Assembly: GCF_041270065.1 (NCBI RefSeq)
Contig: NZ_CP065958.1
Coordinates: 3,224,001 to 3,288,000 of the forward strand
Reading direction: 5' to 3'
DNA from: Streptomyces fradiae
Lineage (GTDB): Bacteria; Actinomycetota; Actinomycetes; Streptomycetales; Streptomycetaceae
DNA: 64,000 nucleotides
Shown: positions 9,186 through 17,640 of the stretch, piece after piece
How positions within the stretch are numbered: position 1 is the first letter of the stretch
Layout of the letters: each line of letters opens with the position of its first letter
Position numbers and translations under genes: made by a program
Notes under the pieces: generated by a model
Told to the model about the DNA's origin: nothing
Database searches by the model: none
What the model saw: the letters and a program-made list of their open reading frames with translations, nothing else

Positions 9186-9605
9186 TCACCGGTCCTTGGG
9201 GTCGAGCAGCCAGAGGCCGAGGACGACAAGGAACGACAGGACCAGGAAGCCCGCGCCCCACCAGGCGGTCCCGGTGTTGCCGGACATCCACTCGTCGACC
9301 ACGATGGTGAGCCCCCACAGCTGGCCGATGAGCACGGTCAGGGCCAGGGCGAGGCGGGCGGAGAGCTTGGAGGAGCGCTCGGGTTCCTGCTCGGTGCCGG
9401 CACCCGGGCCGGGTCCGGTGTGGCGGATACGGGGGTCTCCGTATCCGCTGGTGGGACGGATCTGCGGGTAGCGCTCGTGGACGGGGCGGTTGAGCCGCGG
9501 CTGGGCGCTGCCGGGGGTGTAGACGGGGCGGGGCGGCGGGGTCCCGGGAGCGGCGGCGGGGTCGCCGGGGGCGCCCGGGTCCTTGGGGAACGGGGTGTCG
9601 GTCAT
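9186..9605 (-). CDS. Small two-helix membrane protein, last gene of the molybdoenzyme operon
   Basis: 139 residues. The first 75 are Pro/Gly-rich and probably disordered. Two hydrophobic helices follow (about 78-98 and 112-132), ending LDPKDR. I do not recognise a family. The ATG at 9605 overlaps the Rieske stop by 4 bp (ATGA), so translation is coupled. It may be an assembly or anchor factor for the Rieske/cytochrome b complex, which is an inference from position only. Confidence 0.75.
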   Translation of the reverse strand: MTDTPFPKDPGAPGDPAAAPGTPPPRPVYTPGSAQPRLNRPVHERYPQIRPTSGYGDPRIRHTGPGPGAGTEQEPERSSKLSARLALALTVLIGQLWGLTIVVDEWMSGNTGTAWWGAGFLVLSFLVVLGLWLLDPKDR

Positions 9606-10288
9606 GTCCGTCGGCTCCCTTCGGCGGCGGGGCCGGCGGCGCCCGGGCAGCCGAGGCGTTCGGCGAGGCCGGGGCGTTCCCCGCCGAGCTGGCGGCACAG
9701 GCCCTCGCGGACGCTCTCTCCGGAGCGGGTGGTGCCCACGGCCCAGACGCTTCCGTCGGTCTCCTCGACGAGGAGCACCTTGGGCAGGCCGCGGGGCGGC
9801 GGGCCCGCGGTGACCTCGCCGGTGCGGGCGTCGAAGACGCCCTCGTGGCAGGGGCAGTACAGCTCGCCCTCGCTCCCCCGGTCGTTGCGCCAGAGCACGG
9901 CGCAGGCGAGGTGGGTGCAGACGGCGGAGTAGCCGGCGAGGGTTCCGTCGGCGAGGCGGATGGCGACGGCGCGGTCCTCTTCGTCGGGGTAGCGGAAGGC
10001 GATCGAGTCGCCGGGCAGGAGCTGGTCCGCGATCTTCTTCGGTTCGGGTGCGCCGTCGTCGCTGTCGCCGTGGCGGTGCAGGATGCCGGAGGCGACGCCG
10101 ATGCCGCCGGCGGCCAGGCCGCCGGAGACGGTGGCGACGATCCGCAGGTAGTCGCGGCGGGTGGTGAGCGAGTCGGCGGCGATCCGGTCGTGGAGGGCCG
10201 CGTGGGCGGCGTCGGCGGGCCGGTTCGGGTCGTCCGGGTCGGTGGCCGCGCCGGCGCCGTTGTCCGGGGGTGGTTCGGTGAGGCTCAT
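9602..10288 (-). CDS. Tat-type Rieske [2Fe-2S] protein
   Basis: 228 residues. A twin-arginine signal (TTRRDYLRIVATVSGGLAAGG, about residues 41-61) suggests Tat export with the N-terminus kept as an anchor. The Rieske cluster ligands are visible as CTHLAC and CPCHEGVF in the usual C-x-H...C-x-x-H pattern, placing a 2Fe-2S centre at the outer membrane face. Rieske proteins pass electrons between quinol, cytochrome b and an acceptor. Here it is coupled by a 4-bp ATGA overlap to the ferredoxin gene, so it is likely a subunit or electron partner of the molybdoenzyme complex. This is not the standard cytochrome bc1 neighbourhood. Confidence 0.88.
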   Translation of the reverse strand: MSLTEPPPDNGAGAATDPDDPNRPADAAHAALHDRIAADSLTTRRDYLRIVATVSGGLAAGGIGVASGILHRHGDSDDGAPEPKKIADQLLPGDSIAFRYPDEEDRAVAIRLADGTLAGYSAVCTHLACAVLWRNDRGSEGELYCPCHEGVFDARTGEVTAGPPPRGLPKVLLVEETDGSVWAVGTTRSGESVREGLCRQLGGERPGLAERLGCPGAAGPAAEGSRRT

Positions 10289-10884
10289 CGGACATCCACT
10301 CCGTTGACTTCGACGATGGGCAGACCGCCGGGGACCGGCCACTGGACTCGGTCGGCGGGGACGACCATCGCCACGCCGGTGGAGATGGTGGTGGACCCGA
10401 AGGTGAAGGAGTCGGCGACCTCGACGCCGGGGCGTTCGGCGCGGAGTTCGTCGAGGGTTCCGTAGAAGAGGGCGCCGGTGGGGCAGACGGTGGCGCACAT
10501 GGGGGCGAGGCCGTAGGCGGTGCGGTCGTAGCAGAGGTTGCACTTCATCTGCAGCTTCGCCTGGAGGTCGATCTTCGGGACGCCGAAGGGGCAGGCGTTG
10601 ACGCAGTTGGCGCAGCCGATGCAGCGGGTGGTGTCGGCCTGCTGCACCACGCCGTCGGCGGTCACCAGGATCGCGTCGGCGGGGCAGACCTCGGCGCACG
10701 GGGCGACGGGGTCCTCGCAGTGCATGCAGACGGTGGGGAGGGAGGCGACGGAGTGGCCCTCGTCGGGGTAGTCGAGGTGGATCATCGACTTGCCGCGGTG
10801 GGAGTCGCATTCGCGGCAGGCGGAGACACAGGCCTGGCAGCCGATGCAGCGGCCGGGGTCGATGAAGATCGTGCGGCCCATCAT
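10285..10884 (-). CDS. 4 x [4Fe-4S] ferredoxin subunit of molybdopterin oxidoreductase
   Basis: 199 residues, soluble. Four cysteine groups (CIGCQACVSAC, CMHCEDPVAPCAEVC, CIGCANCVNAC, CNLCYDRTAYGLAPMCATVC) match the FdhB/NarH/DmsB-type electron-transfer subunit that wires a catalytic Mo subunit to a membrane cytochrome. ATG at 10884 lies 8 bp after the stop of the catalytic subunit gene, with GGAGAGGAG upstream. A GTG at 10914 would overlap that gene. The stop overlaps the Rieske start. Confidence 0.9.
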   Translation of the reverse strand: MMGRTIFIDPGRCIGCQACVSACRECDSHRGKSMIHLDYPDEGHSVASLPTVCMHCEDPVAPCAEVCPADAILVTADGVVQQADTTRCIGCANCVNACPFGVPKIDLQAKLQMKCNLCYDRTAYGLAPMCATVCPTGALFYGTLDELRAERPGVEVADSFTFGSTTISTGVAMVVPADRVQWPVPGGLPIVEVNGVDVR

Positions 10885-10891
10885 GTGCGGC

Positions 10892-13189
10892 TCAGCTCCT
10901 CTCCGAGGTGCCACGGCCCTGCGGGGACGTGGGCGGCAGGGGGTCGTCGCGGGAGACCTGGGTCTCGGGGTAGGCGACGTGGCCGGGGGCGGTGGGCGGT
11001 GCGGGGACCTCGTCGATGCGTTCGGCGGCCTCGATGCGGGCGGCGCAGACCTTGTACTCGGGGATCTTCGACCGGGGGTCGAGGGCGTCGATGGTCAGCG
11101 CGTTGGCCGCGGTGGGTACGGGCCAGTGGTAGGGGACGAAGACGGTGTCGGGGCGGATGGCCTCGGTGACCAGGGCGGGGAAGACCTCGCTGCCGCGGCG
11201 GGTGACGACGCGGACCGGGTCGCCGTTGCGGAAGCCGTGGGAGGGGTGGACCTCGACCCAGGGGCGCGGGGTCTGTTCGACGAGGGCGCCCAGGCGGCGG
11301 GTCTGGTTGCCGGAGAGGAAGTGGGCGACGGTGCGGCCGGTGGTGAGCGAGAGGGGGTATTCCTCGCTGTACGGGTCCATGGGCGGGTGCCATTCGACGA
11401 CCTGCATATGGATCTTGCCGTCGGCGTGGTAGGTCCGGCCGTCCTCGAAGAGGCGGGGGGTGCCGGGGTGGTCGGTGGAGGGGCAGGGCCAGGCGATGCC
11501 GCCGGTCTCCTCCAGCCGGTCGTAGGTGATGCCGTAATAGTCGTTGACGGTGCCGGCCGAGGCGATGCGCAGTTCTTCGAAGACGGCTCGGGAGTCGGGG
11601 AAGGCGAACTTGGCTCCGGCGCCGAGGCGTTTGGCGAGTTCGCAGATGACCCAGGTGTCGGTGCGGACGCCGGCCGGGGGTTCCTGGGCCTTGTTGTGCT
11701 TGACGACCCGGGCCTCGGCGTTGGCCATGACGCCGTCGTCCTCGGCCCAGACGGTGACGGGGAAGACGACGTGCGCGTTGGCGGCGGTCTCGGAGAGGAA
11801 GAAGTCGAATTGGGCGTGGAACTCGGTGGTGTCGTAGCCCTCCTTCACCGTGGCGTAGTTGGGGAGGGAGACGAAGGGGTTGTTGCAGATGCCGATGAGG
11901 CCGCGGATCTCGCGGCGCTGCATCTGCCAGACCATCTCCATCATGGAGGTGCCGGCGGGCGGGAGTTCGGACTCGGCGATGCCCCAGATCTCGCAGATCT
12001 GGCGGCGGTGCTCGGGGTCGGAGATGGAGCGCCCGCCGGGCAGCAGGTCGGACTTCTGGCCGTGCTCGCGGCCGCCCTGGCCGTTGCCCTGGCCGGTGAT
12101 GGTGCCGTATCCGGCGCCGGGGCGGCCGATGTTCCCGGTGGCGACGCACAGGTTGATGATCGTCAGGCAGTTCTCGACGCCCTGGGAGTGGTGTTCGACG
12201 CCGCGGGCGTGCCAGGCCATGGCCTTGCCGGCGCCGGCGAACATGCGGGCGACCTGGACGATCTGTTCTGCGGGGACGCCGCAGATCTCGGCGGAGCGGG
12301 CGGGCGGGTATTCGGCGACGGTCTTCTTCACCTCCTCCCAGCCGGTCGTGTGGGCGGCGAGGTAGGCCTCGTCGGTGAGGCCCTCGGCGACGACGACGTG
12401 GAGGACGGCGTTGAAGAAGGCGGAGTCGGTGCCGGGCTTGAGCGCGACGTGGATGTCGGCGGTGCGGGCGATGGCGGTCTCGCGCGGGTCGACCACGATG
12501 AGGGTGGCGCCGCGGTCCCGGGCTCCCCAGAGGTACTGGGTCATCACGGGGAAGCATTCGCCGACGTTGGAGCCGGCGATGAGCAGGCAGTCGGTGAGCA
12601 GGATGTCGGAGAAGGGGTTGCCGGCCCGGTCGATGCCGAAGGAGAGCTTGTTGGCTCCGGCGGCGGAGACCATGCACAGCCGCCCGTTGTAGTCGACGTG
12701 CCGGGTCTTCAGGGCGACCCGGGCGAACTTGCCGACGAGATAGGTCTTCTCCGAGAACAGGCTGGCGCCGCCGAGCAGGCCGAAGGCGTCGTTGCCGTAC
12801 TCGGTCTGGATGCGGCGGATCTCGGCGACGGTGAAGTCGAGCGCCTCGTCCCAGCCGACCTCGCGGAAGGGTTCGTCGCGGTTGCGGCGCATGAGCGGGG
12901 CGGTGAGCCGGTCGGGGTGGTTGACCTGCTGATACGCGTTGATGCCCTTGGGACAGAGCCGCATCCGGTTGATGTCGTGGTTGCGGGGTTCGACGCCGAA
13001 GACCTTGCCGTGGTGGTCGACCCGCAGATACATGCCGCACTGCACGCCGCAGAAGCAGCAGTGGGTGGGGACGAGGGTCTCGCCGTTCTGGTCGGCGTGC
13101 CAGCGGTCGGCGGGGATGCCGCCGGCGTCGCGGAAGTTGCGGGTGCCGGGCGGGGCGACGGAGGGGTCAAGAGGCAGCGGGGAGGTCAC
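10892..13189 (-). CDS. Molybdopterin oxidoreductase catalytic subunit (nitrate reductase / formate dehydrogenase type)
   Basis: 765 residues, no Tat signal, so cytoplasmic. An N-terminal [4Fe-4S] motif (HCCFCGVQCGMY...LCPKG, about 43-82) is followed by the molybdopterin domains and a C-terminal dinucleotide-binding domain (about 620-740). The Mo ligand region reads YNGRLCMVSA, a cysteine like NasA/NapA and like Cys-dependent formate dehydrogenases, not selenocysteine. GSNVGECFPV and TGRTVAHFLSGNQT also fit the family. GTG at 13189 overlaps the upstream stop by 4 bp. NarK upstream argues for nitrate and pyruvate formate-lyase argues for formate; the sequence alone does not decide. Confidence 0.85.
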   Translation of the reverse strand: MTSPLPLDPSVAPPGTRNFRDAGGIPADRWHADQNGETLVPTHCCFCGVQCGMYLRVDHHGKVFGVEPRNHDINRMRLCPKGINAYQQVNHPDRLTAPLMRRNRDEPFREVGWDEALDFTVAEIRRIQTEYGNDAFGLLGGASLFSEKTYLVGKFARVALKTRHVDYNGRLCMVSAAGANKLSFGIDRAGNPFSDILLTDCLLIAGSNVGECFPVMTQYLWGARDRGATLIVVDPRETAIARTADIHVALKPGTDSAFFNAVLHVVVAEGLTDEAYLAAHTTGWEEVKKTVAEYPPARSAEICGVPAEQIVQVARMFAGAGKAMAWHARGVEHHSQGVENCLTIINLCVATGNIGRPGAGYGTITGQGNGQGGREHGQKSDLLPGGRSISDPEHRRQICEIWGIAESELPPAGTSMMEMVWQMQRREIRGLIGICNNPFVSLPNYATVKEGYDTTEFHAQFDFFLSETAANAHVVFPVTVWAEDDGVMANAEARVVKHNKAQEPPAGVRTDTWVICELAKRLGAGAKFAFPDSRAVFEELRIASAGTVNDYYGITYDRLEETGGIAWPCPSTDHPGTPRLFEDGRTYHADGKIHMQVVEWHPPMDPYSEEYPLSLTTGRTVAHFLSGNQTRRLGALVEQTPRPWVEVHPSHGFRNGDPVRVVTRRGSEVFPALVTEAIRPDTVFVPYHWPVPTAANALTIDALDPRSKIPEYKVCAARIEAAERIDEVPAPPTAPGHVAYPETQVSRDDPLPPTSPQGRGTSERS

Positions 13190-14352
13190 TTGAAGCCCTT
13201 CTTGACGTGGGTGAGGTAGGCGGTGCCCCGCAGGACGCGCTTGCAGCGGGGGCAGTACTCGGCCCATTCGTCGAAGTCGAGTTTCAGATCGCGCATGGTG
13301 CCCTGGAGGTTCTCGACGTAGGGGGCGGTGTCGATAGGGCGGCCGCAGCGGCGGCAGCCGAGCAGGCCGTCGGCGCTCACCTCGCCGGGCGCTCCGGCCG
13401 CGGCGGCGGCCCCGGTCACGGCCCCGGCCGTGGCGGCCGGCTCGCCCTTGCGGCGGGCGGTGTACTTGAACAGCTGCATTCCGACGGCGGCGGGCCGCTG
13501 CACGATGTGGAAGAACTTCCCGAAGGGGATGTAGATGAGGGTGAAGACCACCGACACCATGTGCAGGATCGCCAGGAACTCGTAGCCGCCGCCGTGCAGG
13601 AAGATCGAGGAGAAGGTGAGGAGCAGACCGGTGACGGAGATGACGATGAGGGCGATCAGCGGCACCAGGTCGTAGGCGAAGCGCTGGCCGGTGATGGCGC
13701 CGCGGTCCTTCATCCGCCGCCACAGGAAGTAGGAGGCGCCGGGGATGACGAGGACGGCGGCGATGTCCAGGCCGTGGAACATGAGCCAGCCGACGACGTT
13801 CAGCGCGTCGAAGCCGAGGATCTTGAAGCCCCAGATCCGCATCTCGTAGCCGGGCCCCGAGCCGGTGGAGGAGGTGAAGGTGAACCAGCCCCAGGTCAGC
13901 GGGAAGGTGATGAGGGCGGCCAGGACACAGCCCCAGAAGATCAGCTGGTGAGCCGCCCAGCGGGCGTGTGAGCGGGCGCCGAGGAACTTCTGGAAGCCGA
14001 GGTAGGTGGCGATCATCCGGGGCAGGGCGGTGGGCGCCCTGCGGAAGTTACCGGCGGAGAAGAAGGCGCCCCAGCCCTGTTTGAACAGGCGCCGGGCGCC
14101 GGGGGCGGAGACCCACACGGTGTAGCGGTAGGCGACGCCGAAGGCGAGGAAGACGGTGGCCACCGCATACGGGAGGAGGGCCGAGTCGAAGTCGCGCAGC
14201 AGCCGGCTGCCGAGCACGATCGCGAGGATCAGCAGCACGGAGACGGCGACCCCCGCGAGGGTCGCGCGGCGACGCACCTGAGCGGGGGTCTGCGGCGGCC
14301 GGTCGGCGACGACGGGCGGCGGCGCGGCGGGGGCCTGCGGTGGCTCGATCAC
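13186..14352 (-). CDS. Cytochrome-b-like (NarI-type) membrane subunit with C-terminal zinc ribbon
   Basis: 388 residues. About six transmembrane segments lie between residues 30 and 300. Histidines in ARWAAHQLIFW, LMFHGLDIAA, ILHMVSV and GKFFHIVQ are candidate haem b ligands, as in NarI or heterodisulfide-reductase membrane subunits. After an Ala-rich linker a second domain holds two Cys pairs (LLGCRRCGRP and EYCPRCKRVL), a likely zinc or iron ribbon. Its coupling to the molybdoenzyme gene suggests that it anchors the complex and exchanges electrons with quinone. The ribbon fusion is unusual for NarI. Confidence 0.8.
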   Translation of the reverse strand: MIEPPQAPAAPPPVVADRPPQTPAQVRRRATLAGVAVSVLLILAIVLGSRLLRDFDSALLPYAVATVFLAFGVAYRYTVWVSAPGARRLFKQGWGAFFSAGNFRRAPTALPRMIATYLGFQKFLGARSHARWAAHQLIFWGCVLAALITFPLTWGWFTFTSSTGSGPGYEMRIWGFKILGFDALNVVGWLMFHGLDIAAVLVIPGASYFLWRRMKDRGAITGQRFAYDLVPLIALIVISVTGLLLTFSSIFLHGGGYEFLAILHMVSVVFTLIYIPFGKFFHIVQRPAAVGMQLFKYTARRKGEPAATAGAVTGAAAAAGAPGEVSADGLLGCRRCGRPIDTAPYVENLQGTMRDLKLDFDEWAEYCPRCKRVLRGTAYLTHVKKGFK

Positions 14353-14419
14353 GCGGCCACCCTAGGGCCGAACAGCCCCCTATGCCCGTTTTGCACCGCT
14401 GGCGGGTGAGCGTGGTCCC

Positions 14420-15220
14420 TCAGACCGCGTACAGCCCGTGAGACCGGAAGACCTCGCGGGCCGAGGCGATCCGGTCCGAGGTCGGGGACGGGGTGTCGTG
14501 GAGGGTGAACGGCTTGGCGAGTGCTCGCCATTTCGCTTCGCCGAGCTTGTGGAAGGGGAGGATGTCCACGCGGGAGACATTGCCGAGGCCGCCGGCGAAG
14601 GCGGCGACGCCCTCGATGTCGGCAGGGGCGTCGGTGAGCCCGGGGACGAGCACGAAGCGGACGTGGACCTCCTGACCGAGGTCGGCGAGGCGGCGGGCGA
14701 AGTCCAGGGTCGGGCGGAGCGGCCGGCCGGTGACCCTCTTGTACGTGTCCGGGTCCCAGCACTTGATGTCGAGAAGCACCAGGTCGGTGTCGCGCAGCAG
14801 GGCGTCGGTGGCCCGGGCGCCGAGGAAGCCCGAGGTGTCGAGGGCGGTGTGCAGACCGAGCTCGTGCTTCATCCGGTGCAGCAGCTCACCGGCGAAGACG
14901 GGCTGGAGCAGGGGCTCGCCGCCCGAGACGGTGGCCCCGCCGCCGGCGGCCGCGATGAAGCGGGTGTACTTGGCCGCTTCGGCGATGACGGCGTCGGCGG
15001 AGGTGCGCGTGCCGTTCCGCATCCGCCAGGTGTCGGGGTTGTGACAGTAGAGACAGGTGAGGGGACAGCCGGAGAGGAAGGTGACGAAGCGGGTGCCGGG
15101 ACCGTCGACGCCGGTGGACAGGTCCCAGGAGTGCACCGACCCCACGGCGGGACGGTGGGTCGCCGCGGCGGCCGGGGTGACGGGGCGGGTCGGGATGTCC
15201 GAGCCGGGGAGTACGGCCAT
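14420..15220 (-). CDS. pflA: Pyruvate formate-lyase activating enzyme (radical SAM)
   Basis: 266 residues. The radical SAM cluster motif CPLTCLYCHNP (C-x3-C-x2-C) lies at about residue 52, and the SAM-binding GGEPLLQP at about 100. Known family members use a SAM-derived radical to form the glycyl radical on PFL. DTSGF, DLVLLDIKCWD and DILPFHKLGEAKW are also characteristic of PflA. ATG at 15220. It lies about 100 bp after the pflB stop on the same strand, so the pair is probably co-transcribed. Confidence 0.93.
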   Translation of the reverse strand: MAVLPGSDIPTRPVTPAAAATHRPAVGSVHSWDLSTGVDGPGTRFVTFLSGCPLTCLYCHNPDTWRMRNGTRTSADAVIAEAAKYTRFIAAAGGGATVSGGEPLLQPVFAGELLHRMKHELGLHTALDTSGFLGARATDALLRDTDLVLLDIKCWDPDTYKRVTGRPLRPTLDFARRLADLGQEVHVRFVLVPGLTDAPADIEGVAAFAGGLGNVSRVDILPFHKLGEAKWRALAKPFTLHDTPSPTSDRIASAREVFRSHGLYAV

Positions 15221-15324
15221 GGCAGGGCCTCCTGTCCGGGAGGAACGAGGTCGAGGGGATCGAGGGAGGGGGTGTGGGAGCGGGGTGCGGCCAGCGCGCC
15301 CGGCCCGGCCCGGCCGGGTGAGGG

Positions 15325-17595
15325 CTACAGGGAGCCGTGGAAGGTGCGGTTCAGGACGTCGAGCTGTTGCTCGGGGGTGAGGCGGACGAAGTTCACCGCG
15401 TAGCCGGAGACCCGGATGGTGAGCTGTGGGTGGTTCTCGGGGTGGGCCATGGCGTCGAGGAGGACGTCGCGGTTGAGGACGTTGACGTTCATGTGGAAGC
15501 CGTCGCTCGCCATGTAGCCGTCGAGGACGCCGGCCAGGTTCCGGATCCGTTCCTCGGGGGTGCGGCCCAGGCCGTCGGGGGTGACGGTGTTGGTCAGTGA
15601 GATGCCGTCCTCGGCGTCCTCGTACGGGAGCTTGGCGACCGACAGGGCCGAGGCGACATAGCCGTGGGTGTCGCGGCCGTTCATCGGGTTGGCGCCCGGG
15701 GAGAACGGCTCGCCGGCGCGGCGCCCGTCGGGGGTGTTGCCGGTCTTCTTGCCGTAGACGACGTTGGAGGTGATGGTCAGGACGGACTGGGTGTGTTCGG
15801 CGTCGCGGTAGGTCGGGTGCTTGCGCACCTTCCTCATGAACTCCTCGACCAGCCACACCGCGATCTCGTCGGCGCGCTCGTCGTTGTTGCCGTACGCCGG
15901 GTACTCGCCCTCGATCTCGTAGTCGGTGGCCAGGCCGGTCTCGTCGCGCAGGACGGTGACCCGGGCGTACTTGACGGCGGCCAGCGAGTCGGCGGCGACC
16001 GAGAGGCCGGCGATGCCGCAGGCCATGGTGCGGCGCACGTCGCGGTCGTGGAGGGCCATCTCGAGGCGCTCGTAGGCGTACTTGTCGTGCATGTAGTGGA
16101 TGACGTTCAGCGCGTGGACGTACACGCTCGCCAGCCACTCCATCTGCTCGTCGAACTTGCGCATCACCTCGTCGTGGTCGAGGACGGCGGAGGTGATGGC
16201 GCCGGTGTCGGGGCCGACCTGGGCGCCGGAGCGCTCGTCGCGGCCGCCGTTGATCGCGTAGAGGAGGGTCTTGGCGAGGTTCACGCGGGCGCCGAAGAAC
16301 TGCATCTGCTTGCCGACGGGCATCGCGGAGACGCAGCAGGCGATGGCGGTGTCGTCGCCGAAGCGGGGTCGCATCAGCTCGTCCGACTCGTACTGCACGG
16401 AGGAGGTGTCGATCGAGACCTTGGCGCAGAACTCCTTGAAGCCCTGCGGGAGCTGCGGCGACCAGAAGACGGTCATGTTCGGCTCGGGGGCCGGGCCGAG
16501 GTTGTAGAGGGTCTGCAGATAACGGAAGGAGGTGCGGGTGACCAGCGGACGGCCGTCCTCGCCCATGCCGGCGATGGACTCGGTGACCCAGGTCGGGTCG
16601 CCGGAGAACAGCTCGTCGTACTCGGGGGTGCGCAGGAAGCGGACGATGCGCAGCTTGATGATGAAGTCGTCGACGAGTTCCTGGGCCTGCTCCTCGGTCA
16701 GGAGGCCGGCTTCGATGTCGCGCTGCAGATAGACGTCGACGAAGGTGGAGGTGCGGCCCAGGGACATCGCGGCGCCGTTCTGCTCCTTCACGGCGGCGAG
16801 GTAGGCGAAGTACAGCCACTGGATGGCTTCGCGGCCGGTGCGGGCGGGGCCGGAGATGTCGTGGCCGTAGGAGGCGGCCATCGTCTTCAGTTCGCCGAGG
16901 GCGCGGATCTGTTCCGCGAGTTCCTCGCGCAGCCGGATGGTCTCCTCCAGCGAACGGTTGTCGGCGGGAAGGGAGTTGAGCTCCTCCTTCTCCTCCTGCT
17001 TCACCTCGATCAGGCGGTCGACGCCGTAGAGGGCGACCCGGCGGTAGTCGCCGATGATGCGGCCGCGGCCGTAGGCGTCGGGGAGTCCGGTGACGATGCC
17101 GGCCTTGCGGGCGGCGCGGATCTCGGGGGTGTAGGCGTCGAAGACACCGGCGTTGTGGGTCTTGCGGTATTCGGTGAAGACCTTCTCGAGGTCGGCCGGG
17201 ACCGGGTAGCCGTAGGTCTCCAGGGCGCCGGCGACCATACGCCAGCCGCCGTTGGGCATGATCGCGCGCTTGAGCGGGGCGTCCGTCTGGAGGCCGACGA
17301 TCAGGTCCTTGTCGCGGTCGATCCAGCCGGGGGCGTGGGCGGTGATGGTGGACGGGATGTCGGACGCGACGTCGTACACGCCCTTGGCGCACTCCTCGGG
17401 GAAGCGGTCCGTGATGGCCTGCCACACGGCGGTGGTCCGCTCGGTGGGGCCGGCGAGGAAGGAGTCGTCGCCCTCGTACGGGGTGTAGTTGTGCTGGATG
17501 AAGTCGCGGACGTCGATGGCGTCGCGCCAGAGGCCGCCCTTGAAGCCTTTCCAGGCGCCGTCGTTCACCGTTGTCTCAGCCGGGGTCGCAGTCAT
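15325..17595 (-). CDS. pflB: Pyruvate formate-lyase (formate C-acetyltransferase)
   Basis: 756 residues, the usual PFL length. The paired active-site cysteines are intact in [11 protein letters not shown], and the glycyl-radical loop [13 protein letters not shown] is near the C-terminus. These are true PFL features rather than those of another glycyl radical enzyme. The enzyme converts pyruvate and CoA to acetyl-CoA and formate and is destroyed by oxygen. ATG at 17595 is my choice; a GTG at 17604 is in frame and neither has an ideal ribosome site. The gene sits between narK and pflA. Its presence in a mainly aerobic genus suggests a microaerobic programme. Confidence 0.93.
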   Translation of the reverse strand: MTATPAETTVNDGAWKGFKGGLWRDAIDVRDFIQHNYTPYEGDDSFLAGPTERTTAVWQAITDRFPEECAKGVYDVASDIPSTITAHAPGWIDRDKDLIVGLQTDAPLKRAIMPNGGWRMVAGALETYGYPVPADLEKVFTEYRKTHNAGVFDAYTPEIRAARKAGIVTGLPDAYGRGRIIGDYRRVALYGVDRLIEVKQEEKEELNSLPADNRSLEETIRLREELAEQIRALGELKTMAASYGHDISGPARTGREAIQWLYFAYLAAVKEQNGAAMSLGRTSTFVDVYLQRDIEAGLLTEEQAQELVDDFIIKLRIVRFLRTPEYDELFSGDPTWVTESIAGMGEDGRPLVTRTSFRYLQTLYNLGPAPEPNMTVFWSPQLPQGFKEFCAKVSIDTSSVQYESDELMRPRFGDDTAIACCVSAMPVGKQMQFFGARVNLAKTLLYAINGGRDERSGAQVGPDTGAITSAVLDHDEVMRKFDEQMEWLASVYVHALNVIHYMHDKYAYERLEMALHDRDVRRTMACGIAGLSVAADSLAAVKYARVTVLRDETGLATDYEIEGEYPAYGNNDERADEIAVWLVEEFMRKVRKHPTYRDAEHTQSVLTITSNVVYGKKTGNTPDGRRAGEPFSPGANPMNGRDTHGYVASALSVAKLPYEDAEDGISLTNTVTPDGLGRTPEERIRNLAGVLDGYMASDGFHMNVNVLNRDVLLDAMAHPENHPQLTIRVSGYAVNFVRLTPEQQLDVLNRTFHGSL

Positions 17596-17640
17596 TTCCC
17601 TCACCGTCTTCTCGATCTTCGTTGGCTTCTCGGACTTCGG

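Noticed and set aside
10790..13219. A long plus-strand frame across the molybdoenzyme gene
   Set aside because: Antisense to a protein with intact Fe-S and molybdopterin motifs; composition is that of a shadow.
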